The notes: generated by a model not told the origin, from the letters alone. A DNA stretch of 62,813 nt from Bacillus sp. NTK034 (GCF_017303275.1 NZ_JAFKOJ010000016.1:1-62813), one strand, 5' to 3'; shown: positions 1 to 8,237, counted from the first letter of the stretch. Numbers and translations: made by a program.

Positions 1-91
1 TTCCTCCTAAGTTTGAGTTAGAGTCGTGTCTTACTCATATCTTACTGAGGAGCCCTATTTTTTTCAAAGCTCAGAAATAACGATCTACAGG

Positions 92-118
92 AATGCTAAA
101 CTGCCCCGTTAGTTTAAG
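92..118 (-). repeat. Dispersed repeat copy R1 (hairpin part)
   Basis: The stretch contains the repeat core CTGCCCCGTTAG with flanking arms CTAAA and TTAG that can pair. On the minus strand it lies about 80 bases beyond the terminator of the marR gene. The usual terminator half of the repeat is not attached here; a different hairpin at 199-234 serves that role. Confidence 0.6.
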
Positions 119-198
119 TGCATTTCTTTAAAATGTCTAACCTAATTTTAGTATTTTTAACAACCAGGTTATTCAACAATTTGACCCTTAACATAAAG

Positions 199-234
199 AA
201 AAAGCGCCTTTCTGCAGCAAGAATAGCGCTTTTT
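199..234 (-). terminator. Intrinsic terminator after marR
   Basis: AAAAAGCGC and GCGCTTTTT arms flank a short loop, giving a hairpin with a U-run on the minus strand 28 bases beyond the marR stop. A-runs on the other side could also make it work on the plus strand. Confidence 0.7.
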
Positions 235-262
235 CAGAATAAAGCAATCAGAATTAGCTGTC

Positions 263-676
263 TTATTCAACAAGCCTTTTAATATTTTGTATATCCTTCT
301 CGCTCATTCTAGAACGTAAGCTATCATTAATCAGCAATTGCATCTCACGAATAAATTGTTCTCCTTTTTCCATAAGAAAGATATCAACAGATCGTTTGTC
401 ATTTGCATCCGTTTGGCGTTCAACTAAGGATCCGCCTCGATGTTGTTCCAGTCTTGAAACTAAGCGTGATAGAGCACTATGACTCAGACCCACTTTTGGA
501 ACTAAATCTGATAACCTAATCTTTTTATGTTCTGATTGTGCCAAGTAATACATAAGGTAAAATTCTTTAATTCCTAATTGGAAATGATCTTGAAGTGTAT
601 AATCCATTGATTTCAATATACGGTCATGATATTTCGTCAGATTAATCCAAGCATTAAACAACTCATTATTATTCAT
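263..676 (-). CDS. MarR-family transcriptional regulator
   Basis: The 137-residue product has the MarR winged-helix layout: an N-terminal dimerisation helix, a recognition region around residues 55-75 (LVPKVGLSHSALSRLVSRLE) and a wing with ERQTDANDKRS near residue 90, the usual D-x-R-S family signature. It is divergent from the NamA-type reductase at 837, and the shared intergenic region holds a perfect 17-base direct repeat. By analogy with MarR/old-yellow-enzyme pairs it probably represses the reductase and itself until an electrophile or other ligand binds. Only two Cys-poor segments are seen, so thiol-based sensing cannot be argued. The family is certain and the ligand is unknown. Confidence 0.88.
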   Translation of the reverse strand: MNNNELFNAWINLTKYHDRILKSMDYTLQDHFQLGIKEFYLMYYLAQSEHKKIRLSDLVPKVGLSHSALSRLVSRLEQHRGGSLVERQTDANDKRSVDIFLMEKGEQFIREMQLLINDSLRSRMSEKDIQNIKRLVE

Positions 677-728
677 GATATTTATCCTTTCCAGCCCTAT
701 TTATTGACATTATTATAACATAAGTTAT

Positions 729-809
729 ATTATATGCATGCGCAAGCAAGTGTTTTGTTCAAGATTCACCTTCTTGTAATCCAGGCTTCAAAATTATATG
801 CATGCGCAA
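729..809. promoter_or_regulatory. Paired 17-bp direct repeats, probable MarR operators
   Basis: ATTATATGCATGCGCAA occurs perfectly at 729-745 and 793-809, between the divergent marR and namA starts. Each copy contains the self-complementary GCATGC. The second copy overlaps an in-frame ATG at 798, which argues that this ATG is operator rather than start codon. The operator role is inferred from position. Confidence 0.6.
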
Positions 810-836
810 ACAAATAAGAGGGAAGGGGTTTTTTGT

Positions 837-1841
837 TTGATTCGTTTATTCAGCCCATATACAATTAAAAATCTTACATTGAAAAATCGTATTGTTATGG
901 CACCAATGTGTCAATATTCGGTCACTAAAGAAGATGGTGCACCAAACGATTGGCACTTTGTTCACTATGTCTCAAGAGCGATCGGAGGAACAGGTCTAAT
1001 AATAATGGAAATGACTAGTATAACTCCCGAGGGACGTATTACAAATGGCGATCTTGGTCTTTGGTCAGATGAACAAGTACCACAATACCAACGACTTGTT
1101 AATGAAATAAAAAAGTACGGCACCAAGGTTGGAATTCAAATTGCTCATGCAGGCCGAAAAGCAGAAGATGCCAATCAACCTGTGGGAGCTTCCGATATAC
1201 CTGTAGAAGTATTACCTGAAGAAACAATGAATGGTGAACTTAAACCCCCAAGAGCTTTAACAAACCAAGAAGTGAAAGAAACCGTTCAGCAATTCAAACA
1301 AGCTGCTGAGAGAGCAATAAAAGCGGGTTTTGATACAATCGAATTGCACGGCGCTCATGGCTATCTCTTGCATCAGTTTATGTCACCAAGCACCAACAAT
1401 CGTACAGATGAGTACGGAGAAGACCTAGCGCTCTTCGGAGAAGAAGTTATAAAAGCGGTAAGAAGTGTTATGCCAGCAGATATGCCGCTAATCATGCGAA
1501 TATCTGCCATTGAGTATATAGATGGGGGCTATGAATTATCACACTCTATTGATATGGCAAAACGTTTTAAAAATGCTGGTGTCGATGTTTTTCACATCTC
1601 AAGTGGTGGAGAAGGACCTCCTGGAGAACGCAAACCACAAAACACACCGGGTTATCAGGTGCCCTTTGCACGCGAATTTAAAAAACAATTAGGCCTTCCA
1701 GTTATCGCTGTTGGTAAATTAAGCAGCCCAGAACTGGCAGAAGCGACCATTTCAAATGGCGATGCAGAACTTGTGGCCATTGCAAGAGGTATGCTTGATG
1801 ATCCATATTGGAGTTTACACGCAGAAGAGATTAACTCATAA
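837..1841 (+). CDS. namA: NADPH dehydrogenase NamA (old yellow enzyme, YqjM type)
   Basis: This is an FMN-dependent ene-reductase that reduces alpha,beta-unsaturated aldehydes, ketones and nitro compounds, probably for cytosolic detoxification. The sequence shows the YqjM-type active-site segment MAPMCQYS near the N-terminus (redox-tuning Cys and Tyr), HAGRKA, the substrate-binding HGAHGYLLHQFMSP, and a C-terminal ARGMLDDPYW. Start choice: GAGGGAAGGGG at 818-828 is 8 bases before TTG 837, giving 334 residues, close to the 338 of YqjM. An upstream in-frame ATG at 798 would add 13 unrelated residues, lacks a ribosome site and sits in the operator. It is divergent from marR and followed by a terminator. 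Confidence 0.9.
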   Translation: MIRLFSPYTIKNLTLKNRIVMAPMCQYSVTKEDGAPNDWHFVHYVSRAIGGTGLIIMEMTSITPEGRITNGDLGLWSDEQVPQYQRLVNEIKKYGTKVGIQIAHAGRKAEDANQPVGASDIPVEVLPEETMNGELKPPRALTNQEVKETVQQFKQAAERAIKAGFDTIELHGAHGYLLHQFMSPSTNNRTDEYGEDLALFGEEVIKAVRSVMPADMPLIMRISAIEYIDGGYELSHSIDMAKRFKNAGVDVFHISSGGEGPPGERKPQNTPGYQVPFAREFKKQLGLPVIAVGKLSSPELAEATISNGDAELVAIARGMLDDPYWSLHAEEINS

Positions 1842-1889
1842 AGTTAGTCCGCCTTTTCAATATTCAAAAGGTATAAGATAAGTGATAAG

Positions 1890-1914
1890 AAGGTTCCTTA
1901 TTAGGAGCCTTTTT
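1890..1914 (+). terminator. Terminator after namA
   Basis: AGGTTCC and GGAGCCT arms around TTATTA are followed by TTTTT, about 50 bases after the namA stop. Confidence 0.75.
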
Positions 1915-2050
1915 AACCTGCACCCGTTCTATTTCTATTACCTCTTTTTCAAATAAACTGGACCTTTAATGGGCGCTCTAGACACAATTTGTAATTTTAT
2001 AGATTTGAATTACAGCTTTACCAACTTATGATGGTATTTTGGATATATTG

Positions 2051-2100
2051 TACTAACCTGCCTCTTAGTCGAAAAAAAAACCTGGATGGCGGTTAATCTT
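2051..2100 (-). repeat. Dispersed repeat copy R2
   Basis: ACTAACCTGCCTCTTAGTC is followed by an A-run and a degenerate CCTGGATGGCGG hairpin. The outer arms ACTAA and TTAGT pair. It lies directly beyond the 3' end of the minus-strand gene at 2126, where the hairpin and T-run could terminate transcription. Confidence 0.6.
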
Positions 2101-2125
2101 AAACATAGCGTTGAGCAATATTAAT

Positions 2126-2464
2126 TTAGTTTAATATCCTCCAAATGTTTCCGTCATTCATCTTAAAGAAAGTACCAAATATCCCAAGAGTTCTAAAAGT
2201 GAATTGCTCACCGTTTTGAAATTCAAAATCCGTCTCATAGGAGGCAAATATGCCAGTGTTTCTAAAATGAGAAGAACTACTCCATATTATCAGATTGTCT
2301 TTTGTACATTCTTCATTCCAACCTATATTGTTACAAACAATTCCATTCTCTGTTAATATCCATTTATCAAATTCATCCTTGGTAGGATTAGTAAGCACCA
2401 TTATAACTATTAAAAGAATTACTGTAAAAATCCCTAATGCAAATCTCCTCTTCTTATTTTTCAA
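2126..2464 (-). CDS. Small membrane-anchored protein, DUF4359-like
   Basis: The 112-residue protein has a basic start (KNKKRR), one hydrophobic segment at about residues 8-25 ending in TNPTKDEF, and an extracellular domain with two Cys (about 44 and 53) that could form a disulfide. The helix-TNP arrangement and the C-terminal GIFGTFF resemble the DUF4359 family as I remember it, and function is unknown. The start is TTG with AAGGTGGTG upstream. It forms a one-gene unit between repeats R2 and R3. Confidence 0.6.
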   Translation of the reverse strand: MKNKKRRFALGIFTVILLIVIMVLTNPTKDEFDKWILTENGIVCNNIGWNEECTKDNLIIWSSSSHFRNTGIFASYETDFEFQNGEQFTFRTLGIFGTFFKMNDGNIWRILN

Positions 2465-2530
2465 ATGAGATACACCACCTTACTGCTTAATTACCCCATT
2501 TCCATAATCACATTTTTTATTTCCTTATTC

Positions 2531-2600
2531 CACTAACCTGCCCCGTTAGTCAAATAAGAAAAGCCGCCTGTTTCGGCAGCTGATTTATATCGTGAGTTCA
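2531..2600 (-). repeat. Dispersed repeat copy R3 (complete)
   Basis: This is a full copy. On the minus strand, reading away from the gene at 2610, AGCTGCC and GGCGGCT form a terminator hairpin followed by TTTTC. Then come GACTAAC, loop GGGGCAG and GTTAGTG, a second hairpin with perfectly paired six-base arms. It sits immediately after the stop of the DUF3231 gene. Confidence 0.8.
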
Positions 2601-2609
2601 AGAGAATTT

Positions 2610-3143
2610 TCACTTGAAATTATTAATATACGGTGGAGCTTCTTGAATCCAATCACGTTCTAACATAAGTTGTTTTAATGGTATTGAAACGGATATATGT
2701 TTGAATAAAAACTTTGAGACCAAAAATCCCACATCTGCACGTATTGATTCCGTTATTATTCTCATTCCCTGAGTCATGGCAATAAGAAGGTTAAAAGATA
2801 ATAAATTAGCGATTTCTTCCTCCGTAAACTTTGCCCCATCCGGAATAGAATGATAATCAGCTATTGGCTTGGGTGCACTAGTTTTGGGTAATGGTACACT
2901 TTCTTGCAATAGAAACTCATTTAAATCATTTACAATTTCTTTATGAACATGGAAAACACTCGTAACTATCTCTTTAAATTCAATATCTTGAACTGTATTT
3001 ATCCATACTTCCTCAAGCCGTAATGTATTTTGACCCATTCCTGCATATAACCATAAATTACTTGCTTCCAATGTATTTAATGGCTTTTTTTCACCATCTA
3101 AAAAAGGTTTAATGGTATCTAATAAAGTTTCAAAATAATTCAT
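2610..3143 (-). CDS. DUF3231 family protein (single-domain)
   Basis: The 177-residue all-helical protein shares the order of motifs with the product at 9059: an N-terminal region L-(N/H)-x-x-E-(A/V), a middle SIRADVG segment near residue 135, and a C-terminal LKQLMLERDWIQEAPPY. DUF3231 proteins in Bacillus are often about twice this length with two such domains; the fold is thought to be ferritin-like and the function is not established. A GGGAGG site precedes ATG 3143. It is a one-gene unit that ends in repeat R3. Confidence 0.75.
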   Translation of the reverse strand: MNYFETLLDTIKPFLDGEKKPLNTLEASNLWLYAGMGQNTLRLEEVWINTVQDIEFKEIVTSVFHVHKEIVNDLNEFLLQESVPLPKTSAPKPIADYHSIPDGAKFTEEEIANLLSFNLLIAMTQGMRIITESIRADVGFLVSKFLFKHISVSIPLKQLMLERDWIQEAPPYINNFK

Positions 3144-3417
3144 TTAAATCCTCCCGAAAATATAACATTTTTGAGTTAATTTAACCTTAGATGTCACATT
3201 TATTCAGATAGGTAATAAGATTACTCTAAAATTTATCAATATGTCCCCACTAGCTAGGTTTCAATTCTTTCTTTCTAAACCTAAGCCCCTGCACCTATTA
3301 GCATAATAAGAAAAAGCATAATTAATCAGTTATAGTGCTTAGTTACTTTAAAAACTTTTGGAATTATATGTTAAATCGAGTTAATGAAGATATAATAAAA
3401 TATAGGGGGCTGAGGAA

Positions 3418-3975
3418 TTGAGAATTAGGATTTATATTTTGCTAATTGGTTTGATGTTGATTGTCAGTGCTTGTTCTTTTCCATCAAATGGAGTTGCAGA
3501 CACCATTACGAACCAGTCAAATGAAGAATTTGGAACAGGAATATTTATGCCTGAATATGAAGAGTTTCCAATTACTTCTGCAGAGATTATATATCCACCC
3601 ACCGGTAACAAAAAAGATTTGGTTGTGGTCTATTCAAAAGAAAAAGGCAAGTTAATGGATGATGAATTCATAAAAAAATACAAAAAGAGTATAGGTTCGA
3701 AAGTTTTGTACGGGTTATACGATGGAGAACCTTGGCTTTTTAGAATAACCTACAGTAATTTTAAAATAACGGATGGAGATGGTGATAGCGAAACTAAAGA
3801 TATAAACGGGGTAGATGTTAAATATAACGAAATAAAAACTAAGGACACAGAGTTGGTAGTGACGTTTTTTAATCTTAAGGAAGGCTCTTATTCTATAGAG
3901 TTTTCATTGAGAGAGGGATTAACCAAAGAAAAAGCATTCGAGATAGTCGAGTCTATTATTAAAGAAATGAAATAA
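3418..3975 (+). CDS. Secreted lipoprotein of unknown function
   Basis: TTG at 3418 follows AGGGGG at the right distance. The 185-residue product begins with a short basic segment, a hydrophobic stretch and the lipobox LIVSAC at about residues 14-19, so it should be lipid-anchored outside the membrane. The mature part has a strand-rich pattern ending in EGLTKEKAFEIVESIIKEM, reminiscent of DUF4367-type domains of anti-sigma and lipoproteins, but I do not claim that family. It is convergent with the repeat-flanked minus-strand genes. Confidence 0.7.
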   Translation: MRIRIYILLIGLMLIVSACSFPSNGVADTITNQSNEEFGTGIFMPEYEEFPITSAEIIYPPTGNKKDLVVVYSKEKGKLMDDEFIKKYKKSIGSKVLYGLYDGEPWLFRITYSNFKITDGDGDSETKDINGVDVKYNEIKTKDTELVVTFFNLKEGSYSIEFSLREGLTKEKAFEIVESIIKEMK

Positions 3976-3980
3976 TTACA

Positions 3981-4005
3981 AAAGGGATGGAACTTTCCAT
4001 CCTTT
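3981..4005 (+). terminator. Terminator after lipoprotein gene
   Basis: AAAGGGATGGAA and TTCCATCCTTT form a hairpin with a short T-run just after the stop at 3975. Confidence 0.7.
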
Positions 4006-4040
4006 ATTTGCAATTTCTTATCAAAAGGGGTGTCACATCT

Positions 4041-4112
4041 ATTCAACAAAACTGCCCCGTTTGTTAAATAGTAAAAAGCCGCCTGCAAGGGAGCTGATCT
4101 TGGCATAAGCGT
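4041..4112 (-). repeat. Dispersed repeat copy R4 (complete, covarying arms)
   Basis: The copy contains AACAAAACTGCCCCGTTTGTT. Here the arms are AACAAA and TTTGTT instead of the ACTAAC/GTTAGT seen in R3, so both sides of the stem have changed while the loop is kept. The terminator half GCCGCCTG...AGCTGATCTT follows. Confidence 0.75.
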
Positions 4113-4116
4113 CGGT

Positions 4117-4203
4117 TTACTTTCCATATTTATCATCTCTTACTTGAATATCATACTCTTCAGGCTGATTAAAGTAATCCTCATAGGTTAATGAACTAAC
4201 ACT
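4117..4203 (-). pseudogene. C-terminal remnant of an unidentified gene
   Basis: On the minus strand this reads SVSSLTYEDYFNQPEEYD, then IQVRDDKYGK and a stop, directly upstream of repeat R4 and preceded by an in-frame TGA with no start signal. The acidic, soluble composition looks like the tail of a real protein rather than random frame. It suggests that the gene once attached to R4 has been mostly deleted. Confidence 0.4.
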
Positions 4204-4239
4204 TCAAGTCATTTGGTATTAGGATAATATTCAAACAGT

Positions 4240-4918
4240 TCAATTCTCAAAAGGCTGTACAAATAGACCGTCGCCTTCAAGCCATTCTGCTATAAAAACA
4301 TCTTTGTAGTCAGTAATATCATGAGTATTTAATTGTGACTTTAACCAAAATTCATTAAAGCCCAAATCAATAATTTCATCCCATAAAACTTTACCGTCTC
4401 TTATTAAAGTCACTGGAACTGAAACTACTTTTGAAGCCATGTTAAAATCTTCCTGAGTTGTTTTTTGATACTTTGATTTTTTTAAAATACTAATCGAACC
4501 ATTTGCCTCTAAATAACAAAAGGCAACCTCACGAAGTGAAAAGGTTTCACTCTGTCGAAGTAAACTTTGCAGCTGGTTTATATTCATTCTATTTTTCCTT
4601 AACTCTTCTCGGTCTACAATTCCATTTTTAATAAGTGCAGAGGGTTTCCCTTCAAAAAGCCCCCTGAATGCAAGGAATTTTTGACCTAGATATTCAACTG
4701 AAAATAGTAATCCTCCCCAAAGGGTCATCGAATAAACAATATAAAATACTCCTATTTTATGATCGTATAAAGCATTTCCTAATAATTCTCCCAATACAAT
4801 AGATGCGATAAAAGTAAAAGGAGAAATTTGATTAATGATTTTTTTACCCAAAAACTTTACCATTATAAATAGAAAAAAAGCCAACTATTAATTCAATTGT
4901 TAAGTACGATAATTTCAT
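4240..4918 (-). CDS. DUF421 (YetF-like) membrane protein, frameshifted near its start
   Basis: The main frame (4240-4884) matches the YetF/DUF421 family: a membrane helix with FLGKK, then FIASIVLGELLGNALYDHKI, a second helix, the N-MNINQLQSLLRQSETFS-type cytoplasmic domain and a C-terminal FIAEWLEGD. It lacks a start signal. AAGGGGGG at 4928-4935 followed by ATG 4918 encodes MKLSYLTIELIVGFF, the expected first helix, but in another frame. The two join only if the seven-T run (4873-4879) is read as six. It is therefore a one-base frameshift, a slippage site or an assembly error. Family function is unknown; paralogues sit in the spore or vegetative membrane. Confidence 0.75.
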
Positions 4919-5050
4919 TTATCTGTGCCCCCCTTCATCTATGACTTAAAATTATATCCTCAACTATTGTTTTCAATAATAGAACTCATCAATATTTTCT
5001 CCATTTATTTGAAAATATAAAAAATGACTACATGACTTACATAGAATTAT

Positions 5051-5115
5051 TAAACTATCCTGCCCCTTTTTTCAACAATAAAAACAGCTGCCTGATTAGC
5101 AGCTATTTTAAAACA
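5051..5115 (-). repeat. Dispersed repeat copy R5 (orphan)
   Basis: The copy has ACTATCCTGCCCC, an A/T spacer and the hairpin AGCTGCC-TGATTA-GCAGCT. It is directly adjacent to a second tail, CGCCCCTTAGTCG at 5119-5132, so two copies lie in tandem. The second belongs to the VOC gene; R5 itself has no gene of its own left. Confidence 0.65.
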
Positions 5116-5210
5116 AAATCGCCCCTTAGTCGGAGATGAAAAAAGAGTTGCCGATCCCTGATGGATCTTCAACTCTCAACCTTTCCCGTTATTGAGGAAT
5201 GAACGGGCGA
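5116..5210 (-). terminator. Repeat tail plus tandem hairpins after VOC gene
   Basis: On the minus strand, after the VOC stop, there is a hairpin AACGGG/CCCGTT (5185-5207), then AGAGTTG...GGATC/GATCC...CAACTCT (5144-5176) ending in a T-run, then the repeat tail with GACTAAGGGGCG. The second hairpin is a convincing intrinsic terminator. The 327 bases between 4919 and 5245 hold R5 and this structure and no gene. Confidence 0.65.
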
Positions 5211-5245
5211 TGTTTTAATAAAACATTCCCTCCTTATTAAATTAT

Positions 5246-5665
5246 CTATTTGGAAATTAGATATTTTTCTTTGAAGATTGGACTAAGTTTACTCCATACA
5301 TCAAATTTATTTCCATCTAAATCATAAAAAACGAAATTTCTTCCCGTGTGTCCTCTGTTTTCAATTTCTCCAACTCTAATGTCACTTTGCCTAAAGTCTT
5401 TATGTATTGCTTCTAAGGCATTTAATCCATTAACTTCGAATGTTAACGAAAAACGTTCATTACCGTAAATATCAAAGAAATTGGAGCTTTGATTTTCATT
5501 AGATTTCACAAGAAAAATACTTTGATTGGCAAAGTTTAATATAGCTTTGTCTTGATCTTTGTAACTTAACTCTGCTCCTAGTTTATTTACATACCAATCA
5601 GAGGAAAGATCTACATTAGTCACTGGAATATATGTTGTGCCTACCCTTAATAATTTCTCGCCCAT
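5246..5665 (-). CDS. VOC-family (glyoxalase/bleomycin-resistance-like) protein
   Basis: The 139-residue protein has the paired beta-alpha-beta-beta-beta modules of the vicinal oxygen chelate fold: YIPVTNVDLSSDWYVNKLG at the N-terminus and RNFVFYDLDGNKFDVWS at the C-terminus. Metal-ligand positions are not clearly conserved (no N-terminal His), so it may be a binding protein rather than an enzyme. A strong AAAGGAG precedes ATG 5665. It is a one-gene unit between repeats; such proteins are common cassette cargo. The substrate cannot be told. Confidence 0.8.
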   Translation of the reverse strand: MGEKLLRVGTTYIPVTNVDLSSDWYVNKLGAELSYKDQDKAILNFANQSIFLVKSNENQSSNFFDIYGNERFSLTFEVNGLNALEAIHKDFRQSDIRVGEIENRGHTGRNFVFYDLDGNKFDVWSKLSPIFKEKYLISK

Positions 5666-5717
5666 TTTTTGTCTCCTTTCAAAATACCAAATTATACTAA
5701 ATTTATTTATTCAACAA

Positions 5718-5801
5718 AAAAACCTTGCTTCCTGCATCAGGTAAGGAGTTTATACTTAATTTATACAACTTTTATTGAACAAATCTGCCCCGTTTTGAAT
5801 A
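5718..5801 (-). repeat. Repeat copy R6 plus terminator after the gpsA-like gene
   Basis: GAACAAATCTGCCCCGTTTTGAAT at 5774-5801 is the hairpin part of the repeat. Further along on the minus strand, CCTTAC...GCAAGG at 5722-5752 is followed by a seven-T run and can terminate transcription. The order (tail first, terminator second) is opposite to that of complete copies. Confidence 0.55.
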
Positions 5802-5818
5802 AGTCATCTTTTATTTTT

Positions 5819-6784
5819 TTATTTAAATTCAAATTTTACTGGTCTTAAGAGCAGGTTCTCTAATATTTCTTTTGCATCTTTATTTTCAAATAAAATCTCA
5901 TATAATGCGTTACAAATCGGAAGTTCAACCTCATACTGTCTAGATATTTCCTTTATGGCCTTTATTGTTGAAACACCCTCTGCCAGTTTTCCAAACCTTT
6001 CTCCTTCAACATAAGATTGTCCAAATTTTCTATTGTTGCTATGTATTGAGAAAAGTGTTGCTTCATAATCACCTAAATGACTTAAACCATAAATCGTTAA
6101 ATCATTCCCACCCATTATACTTACTAGACGAGAAATTTCTCTTGTTCCTCTAGCCATAAGTGATCCTTTTAGGCTGCTATAATTTAATCCATCTAACATA
6201 CCAGCTGCAATTCCTATAACATTTTTCGTTGCAGCACCAATTTCATTTCCAATAAGATCCTGACCATAATAGAACCTAATTAAATCACTATTAAGTTCCT
6301 GTACAATCTTTTTAGTAATGTCAAAATTCTCTGAACCAATAACCATACAATTAGGAATTTTATTTACGTACTCCTGTACATGTCCTGGACCTACCCATAC
6401 TGCTACATTCACATTTCTTCCAAGCTCCTCGCTAAACACTTGCGAGAGTCTTTTTCCACTAGAGGCCTCTAGTCCTTTCATACATAAAATGAATGTTTTG
6501 TTTTGCGATTCTTTTATTGAATTTAGTTGCTTAGCAAATGACCTTAATTCTTGAGCACTGATTGAAATGATAATTAGTTCCGCAAATGATATGGATTTAT
6601 CTAATGAACTGCATAATTCAATTGTATCTGGCAGTGAGAGATATTCATTTTTTCTAGTTTCTTTTAATCCAGCCAAACTTTTTGAAGTTTCTCTCCCCCA
6701 TAGCATTACATCATGACCAATTTTATTGGCATACCAAGCCATAAATGTGCCCCATCGACCACATCCTAAAACAGAAACTCTCAT
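5819..6784 (-). CDS. gpsA: NAD(P)H-dependent glycerol-3-phosphate dehydrogenase-like protein
   Basis: The 321-residue product has the N-terminal dinucleotide motif GCGRWGT, ISISAQELR in place of the usual AVPS segment, the CMKGLE signature, and the catalytic-Lys region EIGAATKNVIGIAAG, followed by a C-terminal helical domain (MARGTREISRL, LGDYEATLFS). This is the GpsA fold, which interconverts dihydroxyacetone phosphate and sn-glycerol 3-phosphate. It is divergent and sits alone among accessory genes, so it is probably a second copy and not the housekeeping enzyme. Start choice: TAAGGGAG at 6792-6799 precedes ATG 6784; a further ATG at 6820 has no ribosome site. Confidence 0.8.
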   Translation of the reverse strand: MRVSVLGCGRWGTFMAWYANKIGHDVMLWGRETSKSLAGLKETRKNEYLSLPDTIELCSSLDKSISFAELIIISISAQELRSFAKQLNSIKESQNKTFILCMKGLEASSGKRLSQVFSEELGRNVNVAVWVGPGHVQEYVNKIPNCMVIGSENFDITKKIVQELNSDLIRFYYGQDLIGNEIGAATKNVIGIAAGMLDGLNYSSLKGSLMARGTREISRLVSIMGGNDLTIYGLSHLGDYEATLFSIHSNNRKFGQSYVEGERFGKLAEGVSTIKAIKEISRQYEVELPICNALYEILFENKDAKEILENLLLRPVKFEFK

Positions 6785-6904
6785 CTTTATCTCCCTTATC
6801 CTTATTATTTCTTTATTCATTTTTAATGTCTTTTAAAAAAGAATGACCACTAATGAACCAGACACTAATAATTTAATTCGACTACATAAACGTAATTCCT
6901 TTTT

Positions 6905-6985
6905 AAACTAAACCTGCCCCGTTAGTTAAGCAAGAAAAAAAGCCGCCTGAAACGGCAGCTGGATCTTAAAATAACGCACTCGTTA
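6905..6985 (-). repeat. Dispersed repeat copy R7 (complete)
   Basis: AACTAAACCTGCCCCGTTAGTT is followed by an A-run and GCCGCCTGAAACGGCAGC, then GGATCTTAAAATAACG. On the minus strand it forms terminator and tail beyond the GNAT gene at 7077. The GATCTTAAAATAAC segment on the gene side is shared with other copies. Confidence 0.8.
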
Positions 6986-7076
6986 CTTTAAGTGTAAATC
7001 TTTACAAACTTATTCATCGTAATATATAACTGTTGTGAAATCACCATCTCACTGTAATAAAGCATAAAATATACAT

Positions 7077-7616
7077 CTAAAACTTTATTATGGAGTACAC
7101 TTTTAAATCCTTATGTTCCCCTTTAACATACATTACCTTTCTGCTTATACCTTCGAAAGACATACCTAATTTTTTCATAACACTCTCTGAACCCTTGTTT
7201 TCTAAGAAGCATCTCGCTTGTATACGAACTAAGTTCATACTGTCGAAACCAAAAAAAATGATTGCCCTTGCTGCTTCGGTAATTAGCCCTTTGCCCCAGT
7301 ATTCATTAGATAAAACATATCCAATTTCAGCACTTTTGTGTTCTGGCTGCCACCAAACAAAGTGAACTGTTCCAATAAATTTACCATTTTCTTTAAGCTC
7401 AATCCCCCAAAGAGCATCATATTGAGGTAAAAACGTATTGATAAACACAATTGTATCTGATAATGAAGAATGCGTATCCCAAGTTACATATCTCGTTACT
7501 TCTTCATTCGAAGCATATAAATACATATCTTCTGCATCATCTAATGTGATCTTTCGAAGGATGAGACGTTCCGTTTCTATTTTAGGTACATCAGCAAACT
7601 TTTCTAAAATATTCAT
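7077..7616 (-). CDS. GNAT acetyltransferase, RimJ/RimL type
   Basis: The 179-residue protein starts its domain with IETERLILRKITLDDAEDM, typical of RimJ/RimL-like acetyltransferases. It has the acetyl-CoA loop region EIGYVLSNEYWGKGLITEA near residues 95-115 and the C-terminal NKGSESVMKKLGMSFEG. It should transfer acetyl from acetyl-CoA to an amine of a small molecule or protein N-terminus; the substrate is unknown. It is a single-gene unit ending in repeat R7. Confidence 0.85.
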   Translation of the reverse strand: MNILEKFADVPKIETERLILRKITLDDAEDMYLYASNEEVTRYVTWDTHSSLSDTIVFINTFLPQYDALWGIELKENGKFIGTVHFVWWQPEHKSAEIGYVLSNEYWGKGLITEAARAIIFFGFDSMNLVRIQARCFLENKGSESVMKKLGMSFEGISRKVMYVKGEHKDLKVYSIIKF

Positions 7617-7793
7617 GAATCCACCACTTTACAAAATATTATCAACTGATAATAAGTTTATCATTTTTTAAAATTATGTATTTAATTAAACGGCGACGTT
7701 TGTATGGAAAGGAATGAATGCGTAATACTTCGTAAATCAAGAGGGCATACTCTAATAATAAATCTTAAAATAACACACAGATGAGGTGATAAT

Positions 7794-8216
7794 ATGATTC
7801 GTAAGGGACTATTTTTATTTGTTGTTATTCTGTTTCAATTTAACTTATCAATTGTAAACGCCCAGGAAAATAATATTGTTAAGCTTCTTGATATTAAAAA
7901 GGATCAAATAATAAAAACAACTCCAACAAATTCTAACGTTCAATTAGAAACTGAAAAAATAATTAAAGGCATTGATGGTATTGTGAAAAAATTCAAGCCT
8001 ATTCCAAACCAGGGCTATATGGTTAAAATCCCTTTAGAACCGCCTTACCTTATAGAGAATAAATGGATAAACACTTTAATTGATGAAATTATCATAATAA
8101 TTCCTAATGAGGAGGATCCTTATTTGGTTACCTTTGATGACGAAAACAATCCTTATTTTTTTACCTTTAAAACAAAAATTGATGCGTTATTGAATACTTT
8201 AGACTTCTCCCTTTAA
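7794..8216 (+). CDS. Secreted protein of unknown function
   Basis: AGGTGAT precedes ATG 7794. The first 23 residues (basic start, hydrophobic FLFVVILFQFNLSIVNAQ) form a signal peptide with probable cleavage after NAQ, leaving about 117 residues with no Cys. I do not recognise the mature domain; it has alternating Lys-rich helices and a strand-rich end. It lies between the GNAT promoter region and degraded repeat R8. Confidence 0.6.
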   Translation: MIRKGLFLFVVILFQFNLSIVNAQENNIVKLLDIKKDQIIKTTPTNSNVQLETEKIIKGIDGIVKKFKPIPNQGYMVKIPLEPPYLIENKWINTLIDEIIIIIPNEEDPYLVTFDDENNPYFFTFKTKIDALLNTLDFSL

Positions 8217-8237
8217 GAGAACTTAATGCACTTTTTA

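Noticed and set aside
2531..2600. Repeat copies as integron attC sites
   Set aside because: The GTTAGT/ACTAAC arms recall attC core boxes, but they are only seven bases apart, do not match GTTRRRY consistently, and no integron integrase gene is visible. The cassette-like layout is kept as a finding without the integron label.
4117..4203. Remnant as part of the DUF421 gene
   Set aside because: It lies beyond the DUF421 stop, in another frame, with unrelated acidic sequence.
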